Origin: Actinomadura sp. KC216 | GTDB lineage: Bacteria > Actinomycetota > Actinomycetes > Streptosporangiales > Streptosporangiaceae | Length of the DNA: 35,070 nt | NCBI RefSeq assembly: GCF_004348535.1 | Contig: NZ_SMJX01000060.1 | Location: 1-35,070, forward strand | Direction of reading: 5' to 3' | Shown: one piece after another, positions 8,305 to 16,424 of the stretch | Numbering within the stretch: the first letter of the stretch is position 1 | How the letters are laid out: each line of letters starts with the position of its first letter | Made by a program: the position numbers and the translations under genes | The notes under the pieces: generated by a model | What the model saw: only the letters and a program-made list of their open reading frames with translations | What the model was told of the DNA's origin: nothing | The model's database searches: none

Positions 8305-11184
8305 ATGGCGGGCGACGGCGACCGGCTCCCGACCGAGGATCGGCTGCGCGGGGTGCTCGACCTGTTCGAACGGCTACGGGAACGGCCGCGATGGCGCGCG
8401 CGGCTGAGACCGCTGCTCCTCCTCCTCGGCCCCGGCCGCGCCACCTCCCAGGTCGCGGAGATGCTGAAGTCCCGGTGCGAGGACGAGCGCGCCCCGGTCT
8501 CGCACATCGCCGCCGAGACGCCCGCCACCGACGTCGCGGGCGTCCTGCGGGAGGCCAAGCGGGAGCTGTCGCAGCCGAGCAGCCACGCCAGGGGTGAGCC
8601 CGCGCTGCGGTTCCCGCTGCTGGAGATGGCGCTGTGGCTGCGGGACCTGCGGGAGATCCGGCTGGCGGGGGACCGCGCGGCGCCGCGCGGCGCCGCGCCC
8701 GCCGAGCGGGAGAACCACCAGCTCGTGCGGCGGCTGACGCATCCGCCGGTCGGGGACAACGAGAACGCGCGCCGCCGCGAGCTGAACAAGGTCATCCGCA
8801 GGCGCGGCCGGGACGTCCTGCGCGACCTGGAGGCGCCGCGCGGCCGCCCCGCGACGTACCTGACGTTCCTGGAGCAGATCGCCCCGATCGGGATCGCCCT
8901 CGTCGCGCTGATCAGCGCCGGGACGGCCGCGGCCCTCGACCTCGCGGCGGCCGTGTTCGCCGCGATCGTCGGGGTGGCGTTCGTGACCGTCCAGATCGTG
9001 GCACGGACGCGCGGCTGGTACGGGGTCCGCCAGTTCGGCTGGTTCCTCAAGCAGCCCTATGTCGACCGCGACTCCACCGGGTTCCTCGGCTTCGCGCTGG
9101 GCGTGTTCGATCCGCGTCCCGTCGAGCCGGACGGCCACGGCGAGCAGCTCGACCTCCTGCTGGTCGCCGCGTTCCTGGAAGACCTGCGCCGCTGCTACCG
9201 GCGCGACTACCGGCGGGCCGCGTGGGCGCGGGTCCGCTACCCGGTGCTCATCTTCGAGCGGCTGTCGGCCGGGCATCCCGGGGTGGCGTTCGTGGAGCTG
9301 GTCGAGCGGGTCCGCGCCGACGGGCAGGCGGGCCGGCTGCCCTGCTTCGACCCGCTCGTCGTCGTCGCGGGCGTCGACCCGGACGCGCCCGCCGAAGCGG
9401 ACCCGCCCGCGCCCGGGGGCCGCAAGCTCGTCGACCGGATCGCGCAGGCCGTCCGCGTCGACATGTCGGCGGGCGACCCGCAGAGCGTCGTCGCCGCGCG
9501 CGGCCTCTGGGACCGGTACGCCCGCGAGCAGCGGCGCATCGGCGCGCTCGGCTCCCGCCGGGAGCTGCGCGTCGACATCACCCGCGACCCGGGCGGCGAC
9601 CTGCCGCCCGTCCGGCCGGTGCGGCGCCGCCCCCGGTTCGCGCATCCGGCGCTGCCGTGGATCGCGATGGTCGCGGTCGCGGCGGCGTCCATCGCCGTGA
9701 TCGCGGTGCAGGCGCGGATGTACTGCTCGCCGGTCGACATCCGGCGGATGGAGAACGGCGAATGCGTCGGCATCACCGACGGGTCGTTCTCCTTCGGCGA
9801 GAACTCCGGCGGCAAGAACAACGACGGCCGGCTCAGCGAGGTGCTCGGCGAGATCGAGTCGCAGAACGACCAGGTCAAGGAGTCCGGCAAGCCGTACGCG
9901 ACGGTCGTCTACATCGGCCCGGTGACCGCCGACCCGTCGATCAAGAACCGGCGGATCGAGCTGCTCGCGGGCGTCCAGGGCGAGCTGATCGGCCTGGCGA
10001 TCGCGCAGAAGCGGTTCAACGACGCCGCCGAGGGCGAGGACCTGCGGCTCCGGGTGCTGATCGCCAACGCGGGCGCCAGGTTCCGCTACGCCGAGCACGT
10101 CGCCGGGCAGATCCGCGAGCGGGCGCTGGAGGACCGCAGCATCGTCGCCGTGATCGGCTTCGAGCAGAGCCGCACGCAGACCCAGGAGGCGATCAGGCTG
10201 CTGGCCAAGTCGGCGCTGCCGCTGGTCAGCACCGCCAACAGCTACGGCAGGACGGCCCTGCTCGACGGCGACGCGGGCTACTCGCCGTACTACTTCCGGC
10301 TGGCGTCGCCGAACGCCCGGACCGCGAAGCACGCCGCGTACTGGGCCCGCAACGGCCACGTCGGCGGGAAGAAGGTGGACGAGGCGGTCGTCATCTACGA
10401 CGGCGACCCCGACGACCTGTACAGCAAGGACCTCGCCGTCGAGTTCCAGAAGGCGTTCCGTCCCGGCGTGACGCACATGCGCCCCTACCGGAACCCGGGG
10501 GACCTGAACAAGGCCGTCCGGGAGGCGTGCCGGACCAGGCCCGACATGTTCTACTACGCCGGGCGGTCGGACGAGTTCCGCTCGTTCGCCAACGTCCTGG
10601 AACTGTCCTGCCCCGAACCCCGGCTCGTCCTGACGGACGACGAGATCGCCAAGTACGTCAGCGACAACGCCGCGGAGCTGGGCCGCAAGGGCACCTTCGA
10701 GCTCTACTTCACGCCGCTGGCGGCGCGCGAGGCGTGGGACCGGCGGTGGGTCGGCGAGCAGTCGCCGCAGACCTTCTACTCCGACTACGACCCCTTCGTC
10801 CGGGAGATGACCGTCCAGGACGGCGACTCGGTCCAGCGGCCGTCGATCACCCGCGCCGCCGTCGCCTACGACGCGGCCACGCTCGTGGCGACCGTGGCGC
10901 GCACCGTGTACTGGCGGGAGAAGGCGCCGCCGTCGGCGGGCTCGGTGTTCGCGGCGCTGGACGACCCGGCCGACGACGTCCTGCGCAACGGCGCCAGCGG
11001 CGTCATCCGCTTCGGCCCGCGCTCCACCGGCCACCAGGTGCTCGACAAGCCGGTGATCCTCGCGAGGATCACCCCGGACGGGAAGACGCAGGTCACGCAG
11101 CTCTGCGGCCGCCTCATCACCGGCCCGCAGGGCAAGGCGGACTGCCCGCCCGCGGATCCGCCGCCCGCCGTCCCGCCGCGCTAG
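8305..11184 (+). CDS. membrane receptor-like protein: P-loop-like domain plus periplasmic-binding domain
   Basis: A 959-residue protein that tools would call an ABC substrate-binding protein, but it is not secreted. Residues 37-50 (LLLLLGPGRATSQV) look like a Walker A strand and turn without the GKS/T lysine. A transmembrane hairpin (about 191-233) interrupts the cytoplasmic part; residues 312-320 (YPVLIFERL) and 349-356 (DPLVVVAG) look like Walker B and sensor strands of the same degenerate domain. TM3 (449-470) leads outside, where Cys474/Cys487 (GECVGITDGSF) precede a type I periplasmic-binding fold (about 510-930; IGPVTAD, VAVIGFEQS, PLVSTANSY, AVVIYDGD). GAGG at 8293-8296 lies 8 bases from the ATG. 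No ABC permease or ATPase is adjacent. I infer a ligand-sensing membrane protein; the P-loop reading is by eye. Confidence 0.75.
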   Translation: MAGDGDRLPTEDRLRGVLDLFERLRERPRWRARLRPLLLLLGPGRATSQVAEMLKSRCEDERAPVSHIAAETPATDVAGVLREAKRELSQPSSHARGEPALRFPLLEMALWLRDLREIRLAGDRAAPRGAAPAERENHQLVRRLTHPPVGDNENARRRELNKVIRRRGRDVLRDLEAPRGRPATYLTFLEQIAPIGIALVALISAGTAAALDLAAAVFAAIVGVAFVTVQIVARTRGWYGVRQFGWFLKQPYVDRDSTGFLGFALGVFDPRPVEPDGHGEQLDLLLVAAFLEDLRRCYRRDYRRAAWARVRYPVLIFERLSAGHPGVAFVELVERVRADGQAGRLPCFDPLVVVAGVDPDAPAEADPPAPGGRKLVDRIAQAVRVDMSAGDPQSVVAARGLWDRYAREQRRIGALGSRRELRVDITRDPGGDLPPVRPVRRRPRFAHPALPWIAMVAVAAASIAVIAVQARMYCSPVDIRRMENGECVGITDGSFSFGENSGGKNNDGRLSEVLGEIESQNDQVKESGKPYATVVYIGPVTADPSIKNRRIELLAGVQGELIGLAIAQKRFNDAAEGEDLRLRVLIANAGARFRYAEHVAGQIRERALEDRSIVAVIGFEQSRTQTQEAIRLLAKSALPLVSTANSYGRTALLDGDAGYSPYYFRLASPNARTAKHAAYWARNGHVGGKKVDEAVVIYDGDPDDLYSKDLAVEFQKAFRPGVTHMRPYRNPGDLNKAVREACRTRPDMFYYAGRSDEFRSFANVLELSCPEPRLVLTDDEIAKYVSDNAAELGRKGTFELYFTPLAAREAWDRRWVGEQSPQTFYSDYDPFVREMTVQDGDSVQRPSITRAAVAYDAATLVATVARTVYWREKAPPSAGSVFAALDDPADDVLRNGASGVIRFGPRSTGHQVLDKPVILARITPDGKTQVTQLCGRLITGPQGKADCPPADPPPAVPPR

Positions 11185-11204
11185 GCGCGATGGCCGCGAT
11201 GAGC

Positions 11205-11240
11205 GAGGCCCCCGGATCCGCCGCTGGATCCGGGGGCCTC
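11205..11240. terminator. perfect 15-bp stem, bidirectional terminator
   Basis: GAGGCCCCCGGATCC (11205-11219) and its exact reverse complement (11226-11240) flank a 6-base loop. It lies 20 bp after the receptor-like gene and 41 bp from the stop of the convergent citrate synthase. There is no clear U-tract, but stem strength and position make this the best terminator in the window. Confidence 0.85.
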
Positions 11241-11281
11241 CAAGTCTGGTCGAGGGGACGGGAGGACGAAGGGACGGAAGG

Positions 11282-12394
11282 TCAGCCGACGTGGCGCTTG
11301 AGGACCTCGGCGGCCCCGGCGACGTCGCCGATGGAGCGCGTTCCCGGGCCGGTGTACCGGGCGCTCGGCCGGACGAGGCGGCCGGTGCGCTTCTGCTCCA
11401 TGATGTGCGCGGCCCATCCCGCCGTGCGGCCGCAGGTGAACATGGCGGGCATCATCGCGGTCGGGACCTCGGCGAAGTCGAGGATGACCGCGGCCCAGAA
11501 CTCGACGTTCGTCTCGATCGGACGGTCGGGACGGCGCTCGCGCAGCACGTCCAGCGCGGCGTCCTCCAGCGCCTTCGCGGCCTCGAACCGCGGCGCGCCG
11601 AGCTCGCGGGCGGTGCGGCGCAGCACCCGGGCGCGCGGGTCCTCGGCGCGGTAGACGCGGTGGCCGAAGCCCATCAGCCGCTCGCCGGAGTCGAGGATGT
11701 CGGTGACGACCTTGCGGGCGTCGCCGACCTGCTCCACCTTCTCGATCATCGGCAGCACGCGGGCCGGGGCGCCGCCGTGCAGCGGGCCCGACATCGCGCC
11801 GATCGCGCCGGAGATGCTGGCCGCGACGTCCGCGCCGGTGGAGGCGATCACCCGCGCGGTGAAGGTGGAGGCGTTCATGCCGTGCTCGGCGGCGGAGACC
11901 CAGTACGCGTCGATGGCCCTGACGTGCTTCGGATCGGGCTCACCGCGCCAGCGGACCATGAACCGCTCGGTGATCGTCTCGGCGGCGTTGATCCGCTCCT
12001 GCGGGACCATCGGGACGCCGATGCCGCGCGCCGACTGGGCGACGAACGACAGCGCCGTCACCGAGACCCGGGCGAGGTCGGCGCGGGCCTCCTCGTCGGA
12101 GATGTCCAGGAGCGGCCGCATCCCGTACGCGGGGGCCAGGGTGGGGAGGGCGCTCTGCACGTCCACCCGCACGTCGCCGGACGTGACCGGCAGGACGTGC
12201 GGCTCCGCGGGAGTCAGCCCCGGGTCGAAGCTGTCGTCGACGAGGAGTCCCCAGGCGTCGCCGAAGGAGACGCGGCCGACGAGTTCCTCGATGTCGACGC
12301 CCCGGTAGCGGAGGGCGCCGCCCTCCTTGTCCGGTTCGGCGATCTCGGTCTCGAAGGCCACGACCCCCTCGAGACCGGGTTTGAAGTCGGACAT
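11282..12394 (-). CDS. citrate synthase 2
   Basis: Condenses oxaloacetate and acetyl-CoA (some relatives use propionyl-CoA, giving 2-methylcitrate). At 370 residues it matches the short actinobacterial citrate synthase 2 group. Seen: substrate histidines H171 (AEHGMNAST), H206 (GPLHGGAP) and H245 (GFGHRVY). The canonical catalytic aspartate position reads Glu (E298 in ETNVEFW), which I believe is common in this subgroup. The ATG at 12394 is chosen because AGGA lies 6 bases upstream and MSDFKPGLEG matches the family's N-terminus; the frame opens 24 bp earlier at a GTG. It diverges from pdxH across a repeat-rich control region. Whether it supplies the main TCA flux or a secondary route cannot be told here. 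Confidence 0.92.
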   Translation of the reverse strand: MSDFKPGLEGVVAFETEIAEPDKEGGALRYRGVDIEELVGRVSFGDAWGLLVDDSFDPGLTPAEPHVLPVTSGDVRVDVQSALPTLAPAYGMRPLLDISDEEARADLARVSVTALSFVAQSARGIGVPMVPQERINAAETITERFMVRWRGEPDPKHVRAIDAYWVSAAEHGMNASTFTARVIASTGADVAASISGAIGAMSGPLHGGAPARVLPMIEKVEQVGDARKVVTDILDSGERLMGFGHRVYRAEDPRARVLRRTARELGAPRFEAAKALEDAALDVLRERRPDRPIETNVEFWAAVILDFAEVPTAMMPAMFTCGRTAGWAAHIMEQKRTGRLVRPSARYTGPGTRSIGDVAGAAEVLKRHVG

Positions 12395-12422
12395 GATCGT
12401 CCTGCCTTTCGTCTCCACGAGT

Positions 12423-12489
12423 GAACATTCTTCGTCCGGCCTGTCCGCGAGGGGCGGCCTGTCCGCCCGACCGAGGACGAAGAGTGTTC
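12423..12489. promoter_or_regulatory. nested inverted and direct repeats in citrate synthase/pdxH intergenic region
   Basis: GAACATTCTTCGTCC (12423-12437) is matched at 14 of 15 positions by the reverse complement of 12475-12489; arm centres are 52 bp apart, about five helical turns. Between the arms, CGGCCTGTCCGC occurs twice in direct orientation (12437-12448 and 12455-12466), offset 18 bp. The block lies 29 bp before the citrate synthase ATG and about 100 bp before pdxH. It is likely an operator set for the divergent promoters; the regulator is unknown. Confidence 0.5.
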
Positions 12490-12522
12490 AGCTGATAAGG
12501 CGGTGCCGTGCCATTGAACCCT

Positions 12523-12537
12523 GTCGGTTTTACCGAC
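12523..12537. promoter_or_regulatory. short palindrome upstream of pdxH
   Basis: GTCGGT (12523-12528) and ACCGAC (12532-12537) form a perfect inverted repeat around TTT, 55 bp before the pdxH start. It could be an operator or a small hairpin in the pdxH leader; nothing in the sequence names a binder. Confidence 0.3.
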
Positions 12538-12592
12538 CAGTACCCAGGGGTCGTCCGAGTTGCACAAGAGCCAGGTGAGAGGCTCTGACCCT

Positions 12593-13303
12593 GTGAATGC
12601 CCCAACGCCCGATCCGGCCCGGCTCCGGAGATCCTACGAGGGGGGCGAATTGTCCGAGTCGGCGCTCCCCGCCGATCCGCTCGCGCTGTTCGCCGGCTGG
12701 TTCGCCGACGTGCACGCCTTCGGCCTGCCCGAGCCGAACGCGATGGTCCTGGCCACGGCGTCCGGGGACGGGGTGCCGAGCGCGCGGACCGTCCTGCTGA
12801 AGGGGTACGGGCCGCACGGCTTCCGCTTCTTCACGAACCTGACCTCGCACAAGGGCCGCGACCTGGCGGAGAACCCGCGGGCGGCGCTCGTGTTCCCCTG
12901 GCACGCCATGCACCGGCAGGTCCGCGTCGCGGGCCCGGTGGAACAGCTGTCGCGGGAGGAGTCGGCCGCCTACTTCCGGACGCGCCCGCACGGCTCGCGT
13001 CTCGGCGCCTGGGCGAGCGAGCGCCAGTCGGGCGTCATCCCGGGACGGGACGTCCTCGAAAGGCGCTTCGCCGAGCTGGCCGAACGCTGGCCCGAGGAGC
13101 CGCCGGACGCGCCCGCGCAGGCGGAGAACGCCGTCCCGCTGCCGGACTTCTGGGGCGGCTTCCGCGTCGTCCCCGAGTCGATCGAGTTCTGGCAGGGCCG
13201 CCGCGACCGCCTCCACGACCGGATCCGCTACCGGCGGGCAACCCCGCTCGAACAGGGGGAGGTCGAGCAGGGAGAGTGGGTGATGGAGAGACTGTCCCCG
13301 TGA
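12593..13303 (+). CDS. pdxH: pyridoxine/pyridoxamine 5'-phosphate oxidase
   Basis: FMN enzyme that makes pyridoxal 5'-phosphate from pyridoxine or pyridoxamine phosphate. Seen: RTVLLKG (65-71), FFTNLTSHKG (79-88) and RQVRVAGPVE for FMN and dimer contacts, RPHGSRLGAWAS, and the C-terminal substrate segment ending DRIRYRR. I chose the GTG at 12593 (236 residues), preceded by GAGAGG ten bases upstream; the frame is open back to a TTG at 12560, giving 11 extra residues with no better signal. Its TGA overlaps the GTG of the following MFS gene (GTGA at 13300-13303), so the exporter is likely translated by coupling. Confidence 0.95.
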   Translation: MNAPTPDPARLRRSYEGGELSESALPADPLALFAGWFADVHAFGLPEPNAMVLATASGDGVPSARTVLLKGYGPHGFRFFTNLTSHKGRDLAENPRAALVFPWHAMHRQVRVAGPVEQLSREESAAYFRTRPHGSRLGAWASERQSGVIPGRDVLERRFAELAERWPEEPPDAPAQAENAVPLPDFWGGFRVVPESIEFWQGRRDRLHDRIRYRRATPLEQGEVEQGEWVMERLSP

Positions 13304-14688
13304 CCCCGGAACAGCAGCCAACCCCCACCCACACTCCTGACAGCTCCGAGACTCCCCAGGGCACCGACGCCGACGCGGACGCCGAGCCCGAGGAACCGGT
13401 GGCGCCTTCCAAGAAGAAGCCGCCTGGGAAGAGGCGCGGCGGCCTGCGGAGCCTGGCGATCGACACCCGCCCGCTGGCACATCCGGCGTTCCGGCGGCTG
13501 TGGCTCGGGCAGGGCGTGTCGTTCGTCGGGTTCCAGGTCACCGCCGTCGCCGTGCCCGTCCAGGTGTACGACATGACCGGGTCGTCGTTCTGGGTCGGCG
13601 CGCTCGGCGTCGTCAACCTCGTCCCGCTGATCGTGTTCGGGCTGTGGGGCGGCGCGGTCGCCGACCACATGGACCGGCGCAGGCTGCTGTTCGTCTCGTC
13701 CTGCATCACCTGGGTCGCCACGCTGCTGCTGCTCCTCCAGGCGCTGGTGGGCGCCGACAGCCTCTGGCTGATCATGACGGTGGTGGCGGTCCAGGCCATC
13801 GGGTTCGCGGTGTCGTCGCCCGCCCGAAGCGCGATCATCCCCCGGCTGATCGACGCGCCGCTCGTCCCTGCGGCCAACACGCTCAACTACACGGTCCTCA
13901 TGGGCGGCGGGCTGGCCGGGCCGCTGTTCGCTGGCGTGATCCTCGCCCGCTGGGGCTACGGGGCGGCGTACGCGCTGGACGCCGTGCTGTTCACGGTCGC
14001 GCTGTACGCGGCGCTGCGCCTGCCCGCGATGCCGCCGCTCCGCGACGTCGTCGGGACGCCCGGCCTGCGGTCGGTGTTCGACGGCCTGCGCTACCTCGCC
14101 GGGCAGCCGGTGCTGATGATGTCGTTCGTCGTGGACATCATCGCGATGGCGATCGCGATGCCGCGCGCCCTGTTCCCCGAGGTCGCCGAGACGCGGTTCG
14201 GCGGCGAGGGCGCGGTCGGGTGGCTGTTCGCCGCGATGGCGATCGGCGCGTTCGTCGGCGGGCTGTCGTCCGGCTGGATCGGACGCGTCCGCAAGCAGGG
14301 CATCGCGCTCGTCGTGTCCATCGTGATCTGGGGTCTCGCGGTGGCCGCGGCCGGGCTGACCGGACGGCTGTGGCTCGCCGTGGCGCTGCTCGCCGTCGGC
14401 GGGGCGGCCGACCTGGTGTCGGCGGTCTTCCGCCAGTCGATGCTCCAGACGTACGCGCCGGACGAGATGCGCGGCCGGCTGCAGGGCGTCTTCACCGTCG
14501 TCGTCGCGGGCGGGCCGCGGCTCGGGGACGTCCGCGCGGGCGCGACCGCCAGCGTCACCGGGGCCACCGCGTCCTGGGTGGGCGGCGGGCTGGCCTGCGC
14601 CGTCCTGGTGGTCGTGGCCGCGTTCGCCGTCCCGGCCCTGCTCCGCTACGACACCCGCACCGCGGAAGGCGTCTCAACCGAGCGCTGA
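13300..14688 (+). CDS. MFS exporter, EntS/MFS_3-like, translationally coupled to pdxH
   Basis: A 462-residue MFS exporter. Residues 1-45 form a soluble, acidic then lysine-rich cytoplasmic tail; the transport core starts around PAFRRLWLGQGVSFVGFQ and shows about 12 hydrophobic segments, the DHMDRRRL loop between TM2 and TM3, and the late EMRGRLQGVF motif of the MFS_3/EntS group. The GTG at 13300 overlaps the pdxH stop by 4 bp, with GGAGAG nine bases upstream. Its 3' end overlaps udgX convergently by 15 bp. EntS-type members export siderophores in enterobacteria, and a DtxR-type iron regulator lies 730 bp away, but no siderophore genes or iron box are visible, so the substrate is open. Confidence 0.88.
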   Translation: MTPEQQPTPTHTPDSSETPQGTDADADAEPEEPVAPSKKKPPGKRRGGLRSLAIDTRPLAHPAFRRLWLGQGVSFVGFQVTAVAVPVQVYDMTGSSFWVGALGVVNLVPLIVFGLWGGAVADHMDRRRLLFVSSCITWVATLLLLLQALVGADSLWLIMTVVAVQAIGFAVSSPARSAIIPRLIDAPLVPAANTLNYTVLMGGGLAGPLFAGVILARWGYGAAYALDAVLFTVALYAALRLPAMPPLRDVVGTPGLRSVFDGLRYLAGQPVLMMSFVVDIIAMAIAMPRALFPEVAETRFGGEGAVGWLFAAMAIGAFVGGLSSGWIGRVRKQGIALVVSIVIWGLAVAAAGLTGRLWLAVALLAVGGAADLVSAVFRQSMLQTYAPDEMRGRLQGVFTVVVAGGPRLGDVRAGATASVTGATASWVGGGLACAVLVVVAAFAVPALLRYDTRTAEGVSTER

Positions 14689-15321
14689 CGCGGCCACCTT
14701 GAGGTCGTCGAGGAACCCGGCGTACATCCCCTCGCGGTCCTCGGCGCGCAGCACGGCGGACGGATGGATCGTCGCGACGACCTGCGCCTCCCAGTCGGGG
14801 AGCGGGAGGAGCCGCCCGCGCTCCTTGGTCACGCGGAACGACGGGCCGAGCAGGGCCTTGCCCGCCGTGGCGCCCAAGGCGACCACGACGTCCGGGTCCA
14901 GGAGCCGCATCTCCGCGTCCAGCCAGGGACGGCACGCGCGCACCTCGGCCGCGCTCGGCGGCTCGTGGATGCGCCGCTTCCCGCCGCCCTCCTGTCGCTT
15001 GAACTTGAAGTGCTTGACGGCGTTGGTGACGTAGACGTCGCCGCGCTCGATCCCCGCCTCCGCGAGCGCGCGGTCCAGGATGCGTCCGGCCGGGCCGACG
15101 AACGGGAGCCCCTTGCGGTCCTCCTGGTCGCCGGGCTGCTCGCCGACGAACATGACCCGTCCGCCCGGGGAGCCCTCGCCGAAGACGGTCTGCGTGGCGT
15201 TCTCGTAAAGGCCGCAGCCTTGGCACCCTGCCGCGGCCCGGCGCAGTTCGCCGAGATCGGACCGCCCCTCCGCGGTGTCCGGTAGGAATGGGGTGGCGTC
15301 ATGGGAAGTTCTCGCGTTCAT
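14674..15321 (-). CDS. udgX: UdgX-type uracil-DNA glycosylase
   Basis: DNA-repair glycosylase of the UdgX branch, related to family 4 Fe-S uracil-DNA glycosylases. Seen in 215 residues: CQGCGLYE (C33, C36), GEQPGDQED (60-68), PFVGPAG, VTNAVKHFKF (98-107), the UdgX-specific loop KRRIH (115-119), C130 and HPSAVLR (186-192). UdgX is known to stay covalently bonded to the abasic site through the histidine of the KRRIH loop, here H119. His104 sits where family 4 enzymes have a cluster cysteine and may be a cluster ligand (inference). ATG at 15321 gives the usual UdgX length; the ribosome site is weak (GGAGG about 20 bases upstream). Divergent from the DtxR-type gene. Confidence 0.93.
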   Translation of the reverse strand: MNARTSHDATPFLPDTAEGRSDLGELRRAAAGCQGCGLYENATQTVFGEGSPGGRVMFVGEQPGDQEDRKGLPFVGPAGRILDRALAEAGIERGDVYVTNAVKHFKFKRQEGGGKRRIHEPPSAAEVRACRPWLDAEMRLLDPDVVVALGATAGKALLGPSFRVTKERGRLLPLPDWEAQVVATIHPSAVLRAEDREGMYAGFLDDLKVAASALG

Positions 15322-15419
15322 CTTGCGTTGCCCATACCCGGCCTCCGGGGGATATTCGCTGGGCACGGCGACGCGAGGTCGGAGCAAGTAGACTCCTGCA
15401 CATAAGACTGGAGGGAGCT

Positions 15420-16121
15420 GTGACCTCACACGGCCTGATCGATACCACGGAGATGTATCTCCGGACGGTTTTCGAGCTCGAAGAAGAGGGCATCATCCCT
15501 CTTCGTGCGCGCATCGCGGAGCGGCTCTCGCAGAGCGGCCCGACGGTGAGCCAGACGGTCGCGCGGATGGAGCGCGACGGCCTGCTGCGGGTCGAGGGCG
15601 ATCGGCATCTCGAACTGACCGAGAACGGCCGCGGCCTCGCCACCCGCGTGATGCGCAAGCACAGGCTCGCCGAATGTCTGCTGGTCAACGTGATCGGGCT
15701 GCCCTGGGAGGACGTCCACATCGAGGCGTGCCGCTGGGAGCACGTCATGTCGGAGGACGTGGAGCGCCGCCTGGTCTCCCTGCTCGACAACCCGACCACC
15801 TGCCCGCACGGCAACCCGATCCCCGGCCTTGACGAGCTGGGCGGACGCGGGGACGACGCCGACTCCGCACCGCTGTCGGTGATGACCGCCGTGGCCAGCC
15901 CCGGGGGCGCCGGCGCCGTGATCCGGCGGATCAGCGAGCAGGTGCAGAGCGACAGTGACCTGATGCTTAGACTCAAGCAAATAGGGATACAACCGGGACG
16001 AGAGGTGACGCTTCGGGCGACCGATGACGGGGTGCAGGTGATCAGTGACGACGAGGCCGACAGTCCCGCGACGGAACTGCCGCGCGACATCGCCGAACAC
16101 GTCTTCGTCAGCAGGCGCTGA
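15420..16121 (+). CDS. DtxR/IdeR-type iron-dependent repressor
   Basis: Metal-activated transcription repressor, 233 residues: winged HTH (about 5-65), metal-binding dimerisation domain (66-140) and C-terminal SH3-like domain (160-233). All DtxR ligands are present with a +2 offset: M12, C104, E107 and H108 for the primary site; H81, E85 and H100 for the ancillary site. Cys104 instead of an acidic residue favours Fe(II) over Mn(II). The GTG at 15420 follows GGAGGGAG by a few bases; TAGACT at 15389-15394 could be its -10 box. No iron-box palindrome of the IdeR type (TTAGGTTAGGCTAACCTAA) was found upstream. Likely a global iron regulator acting largely outside the window. Confidence 0.93.
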   Translation: MTSHGLIDTTEMYLRTVFELEEEGIIPLRARIAERLSQSGPTVSQTVARMERDGLLRVEGDRHLELTENGRGLATRVMRKHRLAECLLVNVIGLPWEDVHIEACRWEHVMSEDVERRLVSLLDNPTTCPHGNPIPGLDELGGRGDDADSAPLSVMTAVASPGGAGAVIRRISEQVQSDSDLMLRLKQIGIQPGREVTLRATDDGVQVISDDEADSPATELPRDIAEHVFVSRR

Positions 16122-16424
16122 CGCGATAGGCGTGCTTGCTGCGGGGGTGCTTGCGAGCGCACGGGCGGGCGTGCAGGCCGGCGCGCGGGGCCCGGAACGG
16201 GGCGCCGTCTCGACGGTTTATACCGAAGATCTCCATAGCAGCGGGCCTTTCGGGCGTATCCCGGCGGCGTGTTCGTCGTTCAATACGACGGAAGAGGTAC
16301 ATGCGGCAGCCGCGCCGCGACGCCCGGTGATCATCGATTCGGTGGGCACCGGTCCGGGCGGCGGGTGGCCGTGCCGGGAGAATGCGATCACCGGCGGGCT
16401 CGCTACTGGTATCGGGATGGGGAG
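16122..16424. other. 303-bp gap between iron repressor and SpoIIE-type regulator
   Basis: No credible gene. Two small palindromes are visible: CGGTTTATACCG (16214-16225), with TTTATA the most AT-rich spot, and CGTCGT-TCAAT-ACGACG (16274-16290). A frame continuing upstream from the phosphatase to 16269 encodes arginine-rich sequence without family resemblance and is treated as leader. Promoter and operator for the downstream regulator probably lie here; no confident -35/-10 pair was found. Confidence 0.4.

Noticed and set aside
8305..11184. Calling this an ABC amino-acid uptake receptor
   Set aside because: It has no signal peptide, a large cytoplasmic part and no transporter genes beside it.
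15322..15419. Iron box upstream of the DtxR-type gene
   Set aside because: I looked for TTAGGTTAGGCTAACCTAA-like dyads here and before the MFS gene; nothing close was found.
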